A stretch of 33,021 nt of DNA from the NCBI GenBank assembly GCA_017441825.1, contig JAFRVD010000090.1, positions 1-33,021 on the forward strand, written 5' to 3'. The notes under the pieces are model-generated. The model had not been told where the DNA came from and searched no databases. It saw only the letters and a program-made list of their open reading frames with translations. Made by a program: the position numbers and the translations under genes. Position 1 is the first letter of the stretch; each line of letters begins with the position of its first letter. Source of the stretch: Lachnospiraceae bacterium. GTDB lineage: Bacteria; Bacillota; Clostridia; Lachnospirales; Lachnospiraceae. This document shows, piece after piece, positions 1-7,669 of this stretch.

Positions 1-267
1 TATTTCCCGGAAGGCACGTGGTACACGATCCCCTACCGCAGCCTGCAGCCGAAGAACGCGGACAATCTGCTGGTGGCAGGACGCTGCATCTCTTCCACGC
101 ACGAAGCGCAGGCGAGTTACCGCATTATGCCCATCGTGACCACGCTGGGGCAGGCGGCAGGAACCGTCGCCGCGCTGGCTGCGAAAGCAGGAAGGGGAGT
201 GAAGGAGATCGACGTCCGGGAGCTCCAGGAGACGCTTGTAAAGTACGGCGCGTTTATCGGAATATAA
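1..267 (+). CDS. FAD-dependent oxidoreductase, C-terminal end (5' end outside window)
   Basis: The window opens inside this gene; frame 1 is open from the first base to TAA at 265-267, giving the last 88 residues. The segment NLLVAGRCISSTHEA followed by QAAGTVAALA resembles the final FAD-binding stretch of the FAD_oxidored family, where the flavin-contacting helix closes the Rossmann fold near the C-terminus. Family members are flavoproteins, often of unknown substrate, common in Firmicutes and Bacteroidetes carbohydrate loci. The N-terminal dinucleotide-binding motif and any catalytic residues lie upstream of the window. A strong hairpin terminator follows 28 bases after the stop, so transcription ends here. 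Family assignment is fairly sure; substrate unknown. Confidence 0.75.
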   Translation, partial: YFPEGTWYTIPYRSLQPKNADNLLVAGRCISSTHEAQASYRIMPIVTTLGQAAGTVAALAAKAGRGVKEIDVRELQETLVKYGAFIGI

Positions 268-294
268 ACCAGGCAGGGCTTCTGCCGGAAAGTG

Positions 295-322
295 AAAGGC
301 GGTCCCGAGGGACCGCCTTTTT
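295..322 (+). terminator. Rho-independent terminator after the FAD oxidoreductase
   Basis: An 11-bp stem (AAAGGCGGTCC at 295-305 with GGACCGCCTTT at 310-320) closes a CGAG loop and runs into five T's at 318-322. It sits between two convergent genes. The reverse side has only TTT followed by C, so it is a better terminator for the plus strand. Confidence 0.85.
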
Positions 323-343
323 GTATGGGAAGAAGAACAGGGA

Positions 344-1678
344 TCAGATCCGGAGCTCCTCCATGCGCTCATTCCTCTTTTCCGTGTAATGAGCGCCTTT
401 CTTCAGCGTTTCAATGAGATCGATCAGGAAGTCCCGGATCTCGTCGCAGTCCGGATGCGCCATCCTTCTGTAGGCTTCGATCTTCGCGGTGGGCGGGTAA
501 GCCATGGGCACGAGCTCTCCGCCTTCCAGGAGGTTCGCGGCAAACTCGCAGGCCTCCAGGAGCTCCATAGCGTCCCCGGAGTGGTCCCGGCGGGCGTTCC
601 TGCGGGTCCCGCGGAGCGCCTTGTCCGCGTAGAAGATCGCGCGTTCCACGTAGTTTTCCTGTTCGACGTCCGAACGGATGGCGGTCTCCTTGCGGTTCCG
701 GTAGAAGCCTAAAATGGCTGCGGCGATGGACGGATCGCGCACGGTGCCGTCCGGATAGACCACGCCGTGTACCCGGTTCCAGCCGTCTTCGCCGATCATG
801 AGTTCGAACAGGAACCAACCCACATGGTATTCTTCGTGGAGTTCGATTGCCATGTCGTACGGATTTGCGCGTCCGATGCAGCACATCTCGTTATCCACTA
901 CCGGCTTATTGTATTTTTTCCCGAGCTCGAGTGCCATCTCCAGCACCTGGCGAAGGCGTGCCCTGGTAGCCGAATAGTCGTGGAAGACGATCACGTCCAC
1001 GAGCTCCGCCGTACGGCTCGGCTCTGTCTCCCAGATAAAGATATTACCGACGCCGATGTCATGGTCCGGATCCTTGGATTTCACATATTTGCAGAAGTGC
1101 CGGATGAATTCCCACGTCTTTTCCTGCTTTTCACGGAGCTCCTTCATGTCGGGGACTGCGGGACGGAAATCCTGGACGAACTTCGGCTCTTCGTCGTACC
1201 AGGTCACGAATTCGTCGGTATAGCCCGGCTCGTTCGAGATATCCCAGAAGAGCAGTCCCGGCTCTTCGCCGATGGCGCCTAAAAGCCTGTCAAAGTATTC
1301 CTCGCCGGCCTTCCAGCTTTCCGGCGTGCGGATCGTCTTACGCAGCGGACGGAGCGTCTCGCCTTCCACCTTCTCGAATTCCTCTTCGAACGGGAAGAAG
1401 AATGCGCCGAAATAGACGATCGGGTTGGTCGCGACGCCGTGCTTCCAGGCCGTCCCAATGAAGTCCTTTACGTCCGCAAGAAACTTGTCCGGATCCTTTT
1501 TGTATACCATGTAGGGGAGAAAGATCCGTACGCAGTTCAGCCTGAGCCGTTCCGCGTAGCCCATGTCCCGCTCCACGATATCATGATGATAGTTTTCCCA
1601 GAAATCCCGGTCGTTCCCGGCGTCCGACTGCGTGTAGTTGAAGCCACGTAATGATGAATAATCGACTGTTCTTTTCAT
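344..1678 (-). CDS. Clan GH-A (GH5-like) glycoside hydrolase, cytoplasmic
   Basis: The 444-residue protein looks like a single TIM-barrel glycosidase of clan GH-A. It begins with RGFNYTQSD, has LRLNCVRIF (beta strand 2), the acid/base motif WDISNEP with Glu150, and a likely nucleophile Glu264 in KPVVDNEM, spaced as in GH5-like retaining enzymes. No signal peptide is present, so it probably acts on imported oligosaccharides. The ATG at 1678 has AGGAGGG a few bases upstream and overlaps the stop of the gamma-carbonic anhydrase-like gene as ATGA, suggesting translational coupling. The C-terminal ~100 residues (from about 345) are helical and charged and are not part of the usual barrel. Exact family (GH5 or an unclassified GH-A member) and substrate cannot be fixed from sequence alone. 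Confidence 0.7.
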   Translation of the reverse strand: MKRTVDYSSLRGFNYTQSDAGNDRDFWENYHHDIVERDMGYAERLRLNCVRIFLPYMVYKKDPDKFLADVKDFIGTAWKHGVATNPIVYFGAFFFPFEEEFEKVEGETLRPLRKTIRTPESWKAGEEYFDRLLGAIGEEPGLLFWDISNEPGYTDEFVTWYDEEPKFVQDFRPAVPDMKELREKQEKTWEFIRHFCKYVKSKDPDHDIGVGNIFIWETEPSRTAELVDVIVFHDYSATRARLRQVLEMALELGKKYNKPVVDNEMCCIGRANPYDMAIELHEEYHVGWFLFELMIGEDGWNRVHGVVYPDGTVRDPSIAAAILGFYRNRKETAIRSDVEQENYVERAIFYADKALRGTRRNARRDHSGDAMELLEACEFAANLLEGGELVPMAYPPTAKIEAYRRMAHPDCDEIRDFLIDLIETLKKGAHYTEKRNERMEELRI

Positions 1679-2196
1679 GTGCCCTCCTGTGTGTTCTTTT
1701 TATACTCTTCCGCAAGCCGTACATAATGCGCCGCGGCTTTTTTCAGGCCTTCCGCTTCCTCCGGGGTCAGCGGCCGAACGGCTTTTGCCGGACTCCCGAG
1801 GATCAGCCATCCTTCCTCGAATATCTTGCCGCCGGTCAAAAGCGCCCCTGCGCCTACCACGCAGCCCTTCCCGATGACCGCGCCGTTCAGGACGACCGCT
1901 CCCATACCGATAAGGCTCCCGTCCCCGACCGTGCACCCGTGCAGGACAGCGCCGTGGCCCACAGTGACGCCTTTTCCGACCGTGAGCGGGAATTCTTCGT
2001 CCGCATGAAGGACGCAGCTGTCCTGGATATTGCTTTCTTCACCCACAGTGATGGTATTGCTGTCTCCGCGGAGGACCGCGCCGAACCAGACGGAGCTGTT
2101 TTTCTTCAGGACGACGTCGCCGATCACGGAAGCATTCTCCGCGATGAACGCGGCGCCTTCGGTATCCGGTGTGATGTTATTGTAACTCAGAATCAT
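1675..2196 (-). CDS. Gamma-class carbonic anhydrase-like hexapeptide-repeat protein
   Basis: 173-residue left-handed beta-helix protein of the YrdA/PaaY/CamH group. It shows hexapeptide repeats (for example VIGDVVL, TVGKGVTVGHGAVLHG, VIGKGCVVGAGALL), the WFGAVLRGD segment, and three histidines in the metal-ligand pattern (His64, His81, His86). The family forms trimers with a metal at subunit interfaces; some members hydrate CO2, others have only been shown to bind metal. The ATG at 2196 was chosen because GGAGGCGG lies just upstream and a TTGACT/TACACT promoter places the transcript start near 2224, excluding the longer in-frame opening that begins at 2259. It overlaps the downstream glycosidase by four bases. 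Confidence 0.88.
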   Translation of the reverse strand: MILSYNNITPDTEGAAFIAENASVIGDVVLKKNSSVWFGAVLRGDSNTITVGEESNIQDSCVLHADEEFPLTVGKGVTVGHGAVLHGCTVGDGSLIGMGAVVLNGAVIGKGCVVGAGALLTGGKIFEEGWLILGSPAKAVRPLTPEEAEGLKKAAAHYVRLAEEYKKNTQEGT

Positions 2197-2230
2197 GGAC
2201 CGCCTCCGCCGGACATAATATGCTAAGTCC

Positions 2231-2259
2231 AGTGTATCGGGGGACAGGCGGAAAGTCAA
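2231..2259 (-). promoter_or_regulatory. Sigma-A-type promoter for the carbonic anhydrase/GH-A pair
   Basis: Read on the minus strand, TTGACT (2254-2259) is separated by 17 bases from TACACT (2231-2236). Initiation would fall near 2224, about 28 bases ahead of the ATG at 2196. Confidence 0.6.
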
Positions 2260-2289
2260 GCCGGAAGGCCGGAAGAAAGCGAAAATGCA

Positions 2290-2319
2290 TTGGCGGAAAG
2301 GCGGACGATATGGTACTAT
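2290..2319 (+). promoter_or_regulatory. Extended -10 promoter for the FruK-type kinase
   Basis: TTGGCG (2290-2295), 18-base spacer, then TACTAT (2314-2319) preceded by TG one base upstream (2311-2312), the extended -10 arrangement. The start codon follows at 2365. Confidence 0.5.
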
Positions 2320-2364
2320 AGCTAAGAGCAGTTAACATAAGACATAAGTGAGAGGAAAACACGA

Positions 2365-3267
2365 ATGATCTATACAGTAACACTGAATCCGTCGCTCGAT
2401 TATTTCGCGATGACCGGAAGCATTTCGGAAGGGCACACGAACAGGACGCATGATGAGTACATCGTGCCCGGCGGAAAGGGACTGAACGTTTCCATGGTCC
2501 TTGCGAGACTTGGGACACCGTCCACGGCCATCGCCTTTACGGCGGGCTTTACCGGCGCGGAGCTTACGAGGCTCCTTAAGGAAGAAGCGGTCGAAACGGA
2601 GACGATCGACACCGGGACCGGCTTTACCAGGATCAACGTCAAGATCAACAACGGCCGGATCACGGAATTCAACGGAGCAGGGATCGTGCTTTCAGCGGAA
2701 TTGACGGAAGCCCTGAAAATACGGCTTTCCGGTCTTTCCGCCGATGACCTCCTCGTCCTCTCCGGCGCCGTCCCGAGCGGCGCGGACCGCACGCTTTACC
2801 GCGATCTCATGGCCGCGTCCAAAGCTCCGGCAGTCCTCGACACCTTCGGCGAAGCCCTGACCGAAGCCCTTCCTGAAAGACCGTTCCTTATAAAGCCGAA
2901 CGAAGAGGAGATCGAAGGCCTGGCCGGGCGCCCTGTTGAGACGGAAGAGGATCTTCGTGAAGAAATGATAAAGCTTCAGGAGCGCGGCGCGAGGAACGTG
3001 ATGGTCTCCATGGGGCCGCGCGGTGCGGCACTGCTTACGGAAACCGGTTCCTACTTCAGGTGCGGCGTGCCCGGGGTCCCTGCCGGCCGGCCGTTCAACA
3101 CAGTGGCCGCAGGGGATTCCATGATCGCGGGCTTTATCCACGAATACATGAGAACCGGGGACTATGAAAAAGCGCTCCGTTTCGCCGTTGCCACAGGTAC
3201 GGCTGCCGCATATTCGGAGTGGCTGCCGGACAGGGCGTTTATAGAATTCCTGATAGCGGAAAAATAA
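2365..3267 (+). CDS. fruK: 1-phosphofructokinase family sugar-phosphate kinase (PfkB/ribokinase fold)
   Basis: 300 residues, the normal length for FruK/LacC kinases, which phosphorylate fructose-1-phosphate or tagatose-6-phosphate with ATP in the cytoplasm. The start MIYTVTLNPSLDY is typical of FruK; PGGKGLNVS (35-43) is the substrate-binding PfkB signature 1; the C-terminal ATP/anion-hole motif reads NTVAAGDSM with the catalytic base Asp251, where most relatives have GAGDS. The ATG at 2365 has GAGAGG upstream. No fructose PTS permease or DeoR-type regulator, the usual fru-operon partners, is adjacent, so the substrate (fructose-1-P or tagatose-6-P) is uncertain. Its own promoter and flanking unrelated genes suggest a monocistronic unit. 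Confidence 0.85.
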   Translation: MIYTVTLNPSLDYFAMTGSISEGHTNRTHDEYIVPGGKGLNVSMVLARLGTPSTAIAFTAGFTGAELTRLLKEEAVETETIDTGTGFTRINVKINNGRITEFNGAGIVLSAELTEALKIRLSGLSADDLLVLSGAVPSGADRTLYRDLMAASKAPAVLDTFGEALTEALPERPFLIKPNEEEIEGLAGRPVETEEDLREEMIKLQERGARNVMVSMGPRGAALLTETGSYFRCGVPGVPAGRPFNTVAAGDSMIAGFIHEYMRTGDYEKALRFAVATGTAAAYSEWLPDRAFIEFLIAEK

Positions 3268-3273
3268 AAGCTA

Positions 3274-3282
3274 TGCTACAAT
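3274..3282 (+). promoter_or_regulatory. Extended -10 element upstream of the YwaF-like gene
   Basis: TGCTACAAT: TG at 3274-3275, one base, TACAAT at 3277-3282. No good -35 hexamer is seen, as is common for extended -10 promoters. The start codon is at 3330. Confidence 0.45.
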
Positions 3283-3329
3283 CCACTTGAGAAACAAACG
3301 TCGGCGGAAACGTCCGGGAAAGGTTTTTT

Positions 3330-4091
3330 ATGGATATCCGGTTTTCTGAAACGCCGGCGATGTTCGGCACCCTGCATTTTCTGATCCTCGCAGCGGTCCT
3401 TTTCCTCTCAGTGATCCTTGTGTTTGTATTCAGGGAAAGAGAGGAGAAGACTCTGATCCGGGGAATCGGTCTCATGGGGATCATCATGCTCCTTATGGAG
3501 GTGTGGAAGCAGTGGTTTGTCGCGAAGTACGTATATCCTGACATCCGGTCCATGTGGTACTTCCCGTGGCAATTGTGCAGCATGTCCATGTACGTATCCG
3601 CGCTTGTGCCGGTGCTCCGCGGCAAGGCGCAGGACACCGCTCTCGTGTTCCTTGCGACGTACGGCGTGATCGCGGCGGTTTTCGCGCTGGCAGTCCCCGC
3701 GGACATGATGCGGCCGCAGATCCTCCTGTTCATCCACGGATTTTTGTATCACGCGATCATGCTTGCGGAAAGCATCGCCGCGCTGTTCATACTGAGGCGA
3801 AGGGCGCCGCTTCAGTTTCTCCCGGCTACCGTCCTGTTCCTTGTGATGGCAGTGATTGCAGAGATCATCAACGTGATCAGCCCGCACATAGTGGGGGAAA
3901 ACGGCCTGAACGCCAACATGTTCAACATCACGCCGCTTTATCCGTCCACGCAGCCGGTCTTTCATGAGATCGCCGTAAGGTTCGGCATCTGGCCGGAGAT
4001 CATCCTTTATCTCGGACTGATCATACTGGGGAGCTTCGGACTGTACCTTCTGGTTAAGCGTTTTACCGGAAGAGCCGGCAGAAGCAATTAA
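3330..4091 (+). CDS. YwaF/TMEM164-like (TIGR02206-type) integral membrane protein
   Basis: 253 residues with about seven hydrophobic helices (starting near residues 15, 45, 75, 105, 130, 155 and 220). The segment WYFPWQLCSMSMY (76-88) matches the signature region of the TIGR02206/YwaF family, related to eukaryotic TMEM164, where a short motif before an invariant Cys is conserved. The C-terminal half with YPSTQPVFHEI and a final helix fits too. Bacterial members have no established function. An AAAGG ribosome site and an extended -10 element precede the ATG at 3330. It stands alone between a kinase and a GH2 gene; no operon partner is evident. Confidence 0.7.
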   Translation: MDIRFSETPAMFGTLHFLILAAVLFLSVILVFVFREREEKTLIRGIGLMGIIMLLMEVWKQWFVAKYVYPDIRSMWYFPWQLCSMSMYVSALVPVLRGKAQDTALVFLATYGVIAAVFALAVPADMMRPQILLFIHGFLYHAIMLAESIAALFILRRRAPLQFLPATVLFLVMAVIAEIINVISPHIVGENGLNANMFNITPLYPSTQPVFHEIAVRFGIWPEIILYLGLIILGSFGLYLLVKRFTGRAGRSN

Positions 4092-4157
4092 GCAGCAGAA
4101 CATCACATTTGAAAATAATAAAGAGATAACATATATAAACAGAAAGGAGTGCAGCAC

Positions 4158-6662
4158 ATGCGCAGCATCAGCATCAACAAGGGCTGGTCCTTCGGACCCG
4201 GCCAGTACAGCGTCATGCAGATGGCGGGCCGGACGGAGCGGACCGTCGACCTGCCCCACGATTACATGATCGAGTCAGACGTTTTCCCTGAAGCGCCTGC
4301 GGGCCCGGCCAGCGGCTATTTTACGGCAGGCGTCGCGCATTACCGGAAGAGTATCATGATCCCCGCGAAATGGGAGGGCGAACGTGTGGTGCTCCGCGCG
4401 GACGGCATCATGATGAACGCTACGGTGGAAGTGAACGGCAGCAAGGCGGCCCTTCAGCACTACGGGTACGCGCCGTTTTCAGTGGACCTCACGCCTTATA
4501 TCTATTTCGGTCAGGAGAACTATATCCTCATCACGGTCAATCCGTCCATGCAGCCGAACTCCCGCTGGTATTCCGGCGCGGGCATCTTCCGCGGACTGAC
4601 TCTTCAGCATGTACCGAAGCTTCATATTTCCGACGACGGCATCTTCGTTTATACAAAGGAGCTCGAGTATGACGCAGAAGGGAACGCCGTTGCGGCATAC
4701 CTCCTTGCGGAAGTGGACGTTGAAAACCACACGGATAAGAACGAAATAGCGGAAATCACTCTCTCCCTGATCCCGGAAGGCTCCCCGGAGCCCGTGCTTA
4801 CAAGGACCGCAAGGATCCAGGTGAACCCCGGGAAAAACGAGACGGCATACATGGCGATGACGCTCGACTGTCCGGCGCTCTGGGACTCGGAGCATCCGAA
4901 CCTCTACCGCGCGGAAGCATCCGTTAAGCCGTACGCGGAATACCGTACGCACATGATCCCGGCAGCGGAAGCTACGGAGGATAAAACGGATGTCCTCTTC
5001 GGTGTCCGCGAGATCCGCTGGGACGTACGCCGCGGCCTTCGGATCAACGGAAAGTCAGTCAAGCTCCGCGGCGGCTGCCTCCACCACGACAACGGCCTTT
5101 TAGGCGCCGTGTCTCTCTATGACGCGGAAGTGAGGAAGCTTTCGGCCCTGAAATCCATCGGCTTCAACGCCATCCGCACGACCCACAACCCGCCTTCCGC
5201 AGCGTTTATTGAAGCCTGCGACCGCTTAGGCGTCTACGTCTTTGACGAAGCGTTCGACGCGTGGGGCATGGGCAAGCAGCCCGGCGATTACAACCAGTAC
5301 TTTGCGACGGACTGGCAGAAGGACCTCACGGCTTTCGTACGGCGCGACCGCGTCCATCCTTCGGTCATCATCTGGTCCACGGGCAATGAGATCACTGAGC
5401 GCGCCGGTCTCGGAAACGGCTACACGATCCAGACTCAGCTTGCAACGACCATCAAGGCGCTGGATCCCTCGCGCCCTGTCTCGAACGGCATCTGCTCCTT
5501 CTGGAACGGCCTGGACGACTATATGATGATGGATATTTGGAAACTGATGAAGCAGCGCGAATCCAGGGAGATCCAGAACACCGATTTCAGCGGTGAAGAG
5601 GACAGGACCTGGGAGGAGTACACGGAGGCCTATACGAACGGGCTCGATATTGTGGGCTATAACTACCTCGAGCACAAGTACGCGTACAACCACGACAGGT
5701 GGCCGGACCGCGTGATCCTTGGATCTGAGAACTTCCCGAAGGAGATCGGCCTGCATTGGCCGATGATCGAAAAGACGCCGTACGTCATCGGCGATTTTAC
5801 GTGGACTGCCGGAGACTACATCGGCGAAGCGGGCATCGGCAAGAGCGTGTTCGTGGATCCGGAGGCCGGGATGGGCGCCCTTGCGCTTTCATCTCACACG
5901 TCGGCCTACCCCTGGCGGCTTGCGAACGACGCGGACATCGACATCACGCACAACATCCTGCCGCAGGGCGTATACCGCGGGATCGTCTGGCACAATGACA
6001 GGACCGCTGTGTTCTCCTACGACCCGGACACCTTCGGCAAGACGGAGATCTTAAGCAACTGGGGCTTTACGGACGTCCGTCCGTACTGGAGATGGGACGG
6101 CAGGGAAGGGAAGCCCGTGAAAATCGCGGTGTTTGCGGAAGCGGACGAAGCGGAGGTGTTTGTGAACGGGAAGTCCCTCGGCCGGAAGAAGGCCGGAGAA
6201 TCCGAAGCCTGCGGTATGCCGTTCACCTTTGTCTTCGATGCGGTCTATGAGCCCGGAACGGTGGAAGCCGTATCTTTCCGGGACGGGAAGGAGCTTTCGA
6301 GAGACCTGATCAGGACCCACGGAGACCCGGCAGCGCTCCGGCTTGAGCCTGAAAAGGCCTGCGCGGACCATGAAAACGCGCTCCTTTACGTGCCGGTCTC
6401 GGTACTCGATCCCGACGGAGCCCTGGTCCCCACGGGGGAGGTCCCGCTTACGGCAGAGGTCTCCGGAGAGGGCTGGGTGCTTGCGGGCTTCGGCTCCGGC
6501 AACCCCGTGACGGAAGAGAACTACACGAAGGGTGAAGCGAAGAGCTTCCGCGGACGCGCACTTGCGGTCTTAAGGAAATGCGGGGAGTCGAAGGACGCGG
6601 TCCTCACCGTGAAGGCGGGAGAGGGGTGCGGAATCGGGACGGTGCAGGTCACACTCCCGTAA
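4158..6662 (+). CDS. Glycoside hydrolase family 2 enzyme (beta-galactosidase-like), cytoplasmic
   Basis: 834 residues. Domains in order: jelly-roll sugar-binding domain (about 1-160, with LPHDY and RWYSGAGIFR), immunoglobulin-like domain (about 165-280), TIM barrel (about 285-590), and C-terminal Ig-like DUF4982-type regions (about 640-830, FVNGKSLGRKKAG). Acid/base Glu411 lies in STGNEITE and nucleophile Glu524 in ILGSENFP; TTHNPPS is the usual GH2 barrel motif. No signal peptide, so it works on imported beta-linked sugars. ATG at 4158 is preceded at 8 bases by AAAGGAG (4143-4149); a GTG at 4149 overlaps that site and is not used. Beta-galactosidase is the default guess for this architecture, but beta-glucuronidase, mannosidase or other exo-activities are possible. 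Confidence 0.88.
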   Translation: MRSISINKGWSFGPGQYSVMQMAGRTERTVDLPHDYMIESDVFPEAPAGPASGYFTAGVAHYRKSIMIPAKWEGERVVLRADGIMMNATVEVNGSKAALQHYGYAPFSVDLTPYIYFGQENYILITVNPSMQPNSRWYSGAGIFRGLTLQHVPKLHISDDGIFVYTKELEYDAEGNAVAAYLLAEVDVENHTDKNEIAEITLSLIPEGSPEPVLTRTARIQVNPGKNETAYMAMTLDCPALWDSEHPNLYRAEASVKPYAEYRTHMIPAAEATEDKTDVLFGVREIRWDVRRGLRINGKSVKLRGGCLHHDNGLLGAVSLYDAEVRKLSALKSIGFNAIRTTHNPPSAAFIEACDRLGVYVFDEAFDAWGMGKQPGDYNQYFATDWQKDLTAFVRRDRVHPSVIIWSTGNEITERAGLGNGYTIQTQLATTIKALDPSRPVSNGICSFWNGLDDYMMMDIWKLMKQRESREIQNTDFSGEEDRTWEEYTEAYTNGLDIVGYNYLEHKYAYNHDRWPDRVILGSENFPKEIGLHWPMIEKTPYVIGDFTWTAGDYIGEAGIGKSVFVDPEAGMGALALSSHTSAYPWRLANDADIDITHNILPQGVYRGIVWHNDRTAVFSYDPDTFGKTEILSNWGFTDVRPYWRWDGREGKPVKIAVFAEADEAEVFVNGKSLGRKKAGESEACGMPFTFVFDAVYEPGTVEAVSFRDGKELSRDLIRTHGDPAALRLEPEKACADHENALLYVPVSVLDPDGALVPTGEVPLTAEVSGEGWVLAGFGSGNPVTEENYTKGEAKSFRGRALAVLRKCGESKDAVLTVKAGEGCGIGTVQVTLP

Positions 6663-6724
6663 CCATCAGAGAAAAGTAAATACTGAACCCGGGCCTTTTT
6701 ACAGGTTTCCGGGGCGGATTCCGG

Positions 6725-6760
6725 AAAGCCGGGCGGGGAGAAATCTCCGCCCGGCTTTTC
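6725..6760 (+). terminator. Rho-independent terminator after GH2
   Basis: AAAGCCGGGCGG (6725-6736) pairs with CCGCCCGGCTTT (6747-6758), with an internal GGAGAAATCT loop that can extend the stem, followed by TTTTC. It lies about 60 bases past the GH2 stop. Confidence 0.8.
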
Positions 6761-6809
6761 TGCACGCAGCGGCGTGTCCCGGTTCCTGACGGAAAATCAT
6801 GTTATTTCG

Positions 6810-6838
6810 TTGATTTTCCGGTCCAAAAAGATTAAAAT
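6810..6838 (+). promoter_or_regulatory. Sigma-A-type promoter for the ABC/envelope block
   Basis: TTGATT (6810-6815), 17-base spacer, TAAAAT (6833-6838). It comes directly after the GH2 terminator and about 55 bases before the first start codon of the ABC ATPase gene. Confidence 0.6.
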
Positions 6839-6891
6839 AGTCGAGTGAATTCAGTATCATGTATTGCTGATCTGAATAACTGAAAGCATAG

Positions 6892-7665
6892 ATGTTTACT
6901 ATAATTGAACATAAGTATAATACTCGGCAAAAATCATACGTGGACCCTATGGAAAGTGTGAAAAAGAAGATCCTGGAAGCCAGAGATCTTGTGAAAACAT
7001 ACGGGACCGGAGAAGGCGCGGTGCATGCGCTGTCCTCCGTCTCTCTCGATATTTATGACGGGGAAATGCTCGCGATCTTAGGCAGCTCCGGCAGCGGGAA
7101 GAGTACGCTCCTCAACATGCTGGGCGGGATGGACAGGCCGGATTCGGGTGCCATTCTTACGGACGGGCATGACCTCACGAAGTACAGGGACCGGGAACTG
7201 ACCCGCTACCGGAAGAAGGAGGTGGGCTTCGTGTTCCAGTCCTTCAACTTGATCGCGGAGCTGACCGTACGGGAAAACGTGGAGATGACGGCGGACAAGT
7301 CTCAAGGGAAATATGTAACGGATCAGGCACTCGCGATCGTAGGCCTCTCGCACAAATCAGGAAGCTATCCCACGCAGTTGTCCGGCGGAGAGCAGCAGCG
7401 CGTATCCATCGCGAGAGCGCTCGCTAAAAGCCCGCGCCTTCTTCTGTGCGACGAACCGACCGGTGCGCTGGACTATGAGACCGGCAAGCAGATCCTTGCG
7501 GAGCTCGACAAGCTCGTGAGGCAGCAGGGGAAGACGGTGGTCATCGTCACCCATACGCAGGAGATCGGTAAAATGGCGGATCGTGTGATCCGCATGCGGA
7601 ACGGGAAGATCACCTCTGAGGAGATCAATGAGACGCGTCTCGGCATAGAGGATATCGAGTGGTGA
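6892..7665 (+). CDS. ABC transporter ATP-binding protein, MacB/LolD (FtsE-like) family
   Basis: 257 residues. It carries Walker [10 protein letters not shown] (64-72), Q-loop [11 protein letters not shown] signature LSGGEQQR (163-170), Walker [13 protein letters not shown] and the switch-region His in IVTHTQ. This profile is that of the ATPases that pair with FtsX-fold permeases (MacB, LolD, YtrE, BceA), which transmit mechanical force rather than move a substrate through the membrane. The stop is 4 bases before the permease start, so they form one operon. The start is uncertain: ATG 6892 and ATG 6949 both have weak ribosome sites, and the homologous region begins near residue 26, so the shorter form (MESVKKK) is equally possible. 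Confidence 0.9.
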   Translation: MFTIIEHKYNTRQKSYVDPMESVKKKILEARDLVKTYGTGEGAVHALSSVSLDIYDGEMLAILGSSGSGKSTLLNMLGGMDRPDSGAILTDGHDLTKYRDRELTRYRKKEVGFVFQSFNLIAELTVRENVEMTADKSQGKYVTDQALAIVGLSHKSGSYPTQLSGGEQQRVSIARALAKSPRLLLCDEPTGALDYETGKQILAELDKLVRQQGKTVVIVTHTQEIGKMADRVIRMRNGKITSEEINETRLGIEDIEW

Positions 7666-7669
7666 ACTG

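Noticed and set aside
4109-4139. TTGAAA-17-TATATA before the GH2 gene.
   Set aside because: The transcript would start on top of the ribosome site (4143-4149), leaving almost no leader; treated as unsupported.
4149-4157. GTG at 4149 as an earlier GH2 start.
   Set aside because: It lies inside the AAAGGAG ribosome site; ATG 4158 is properly spaced.
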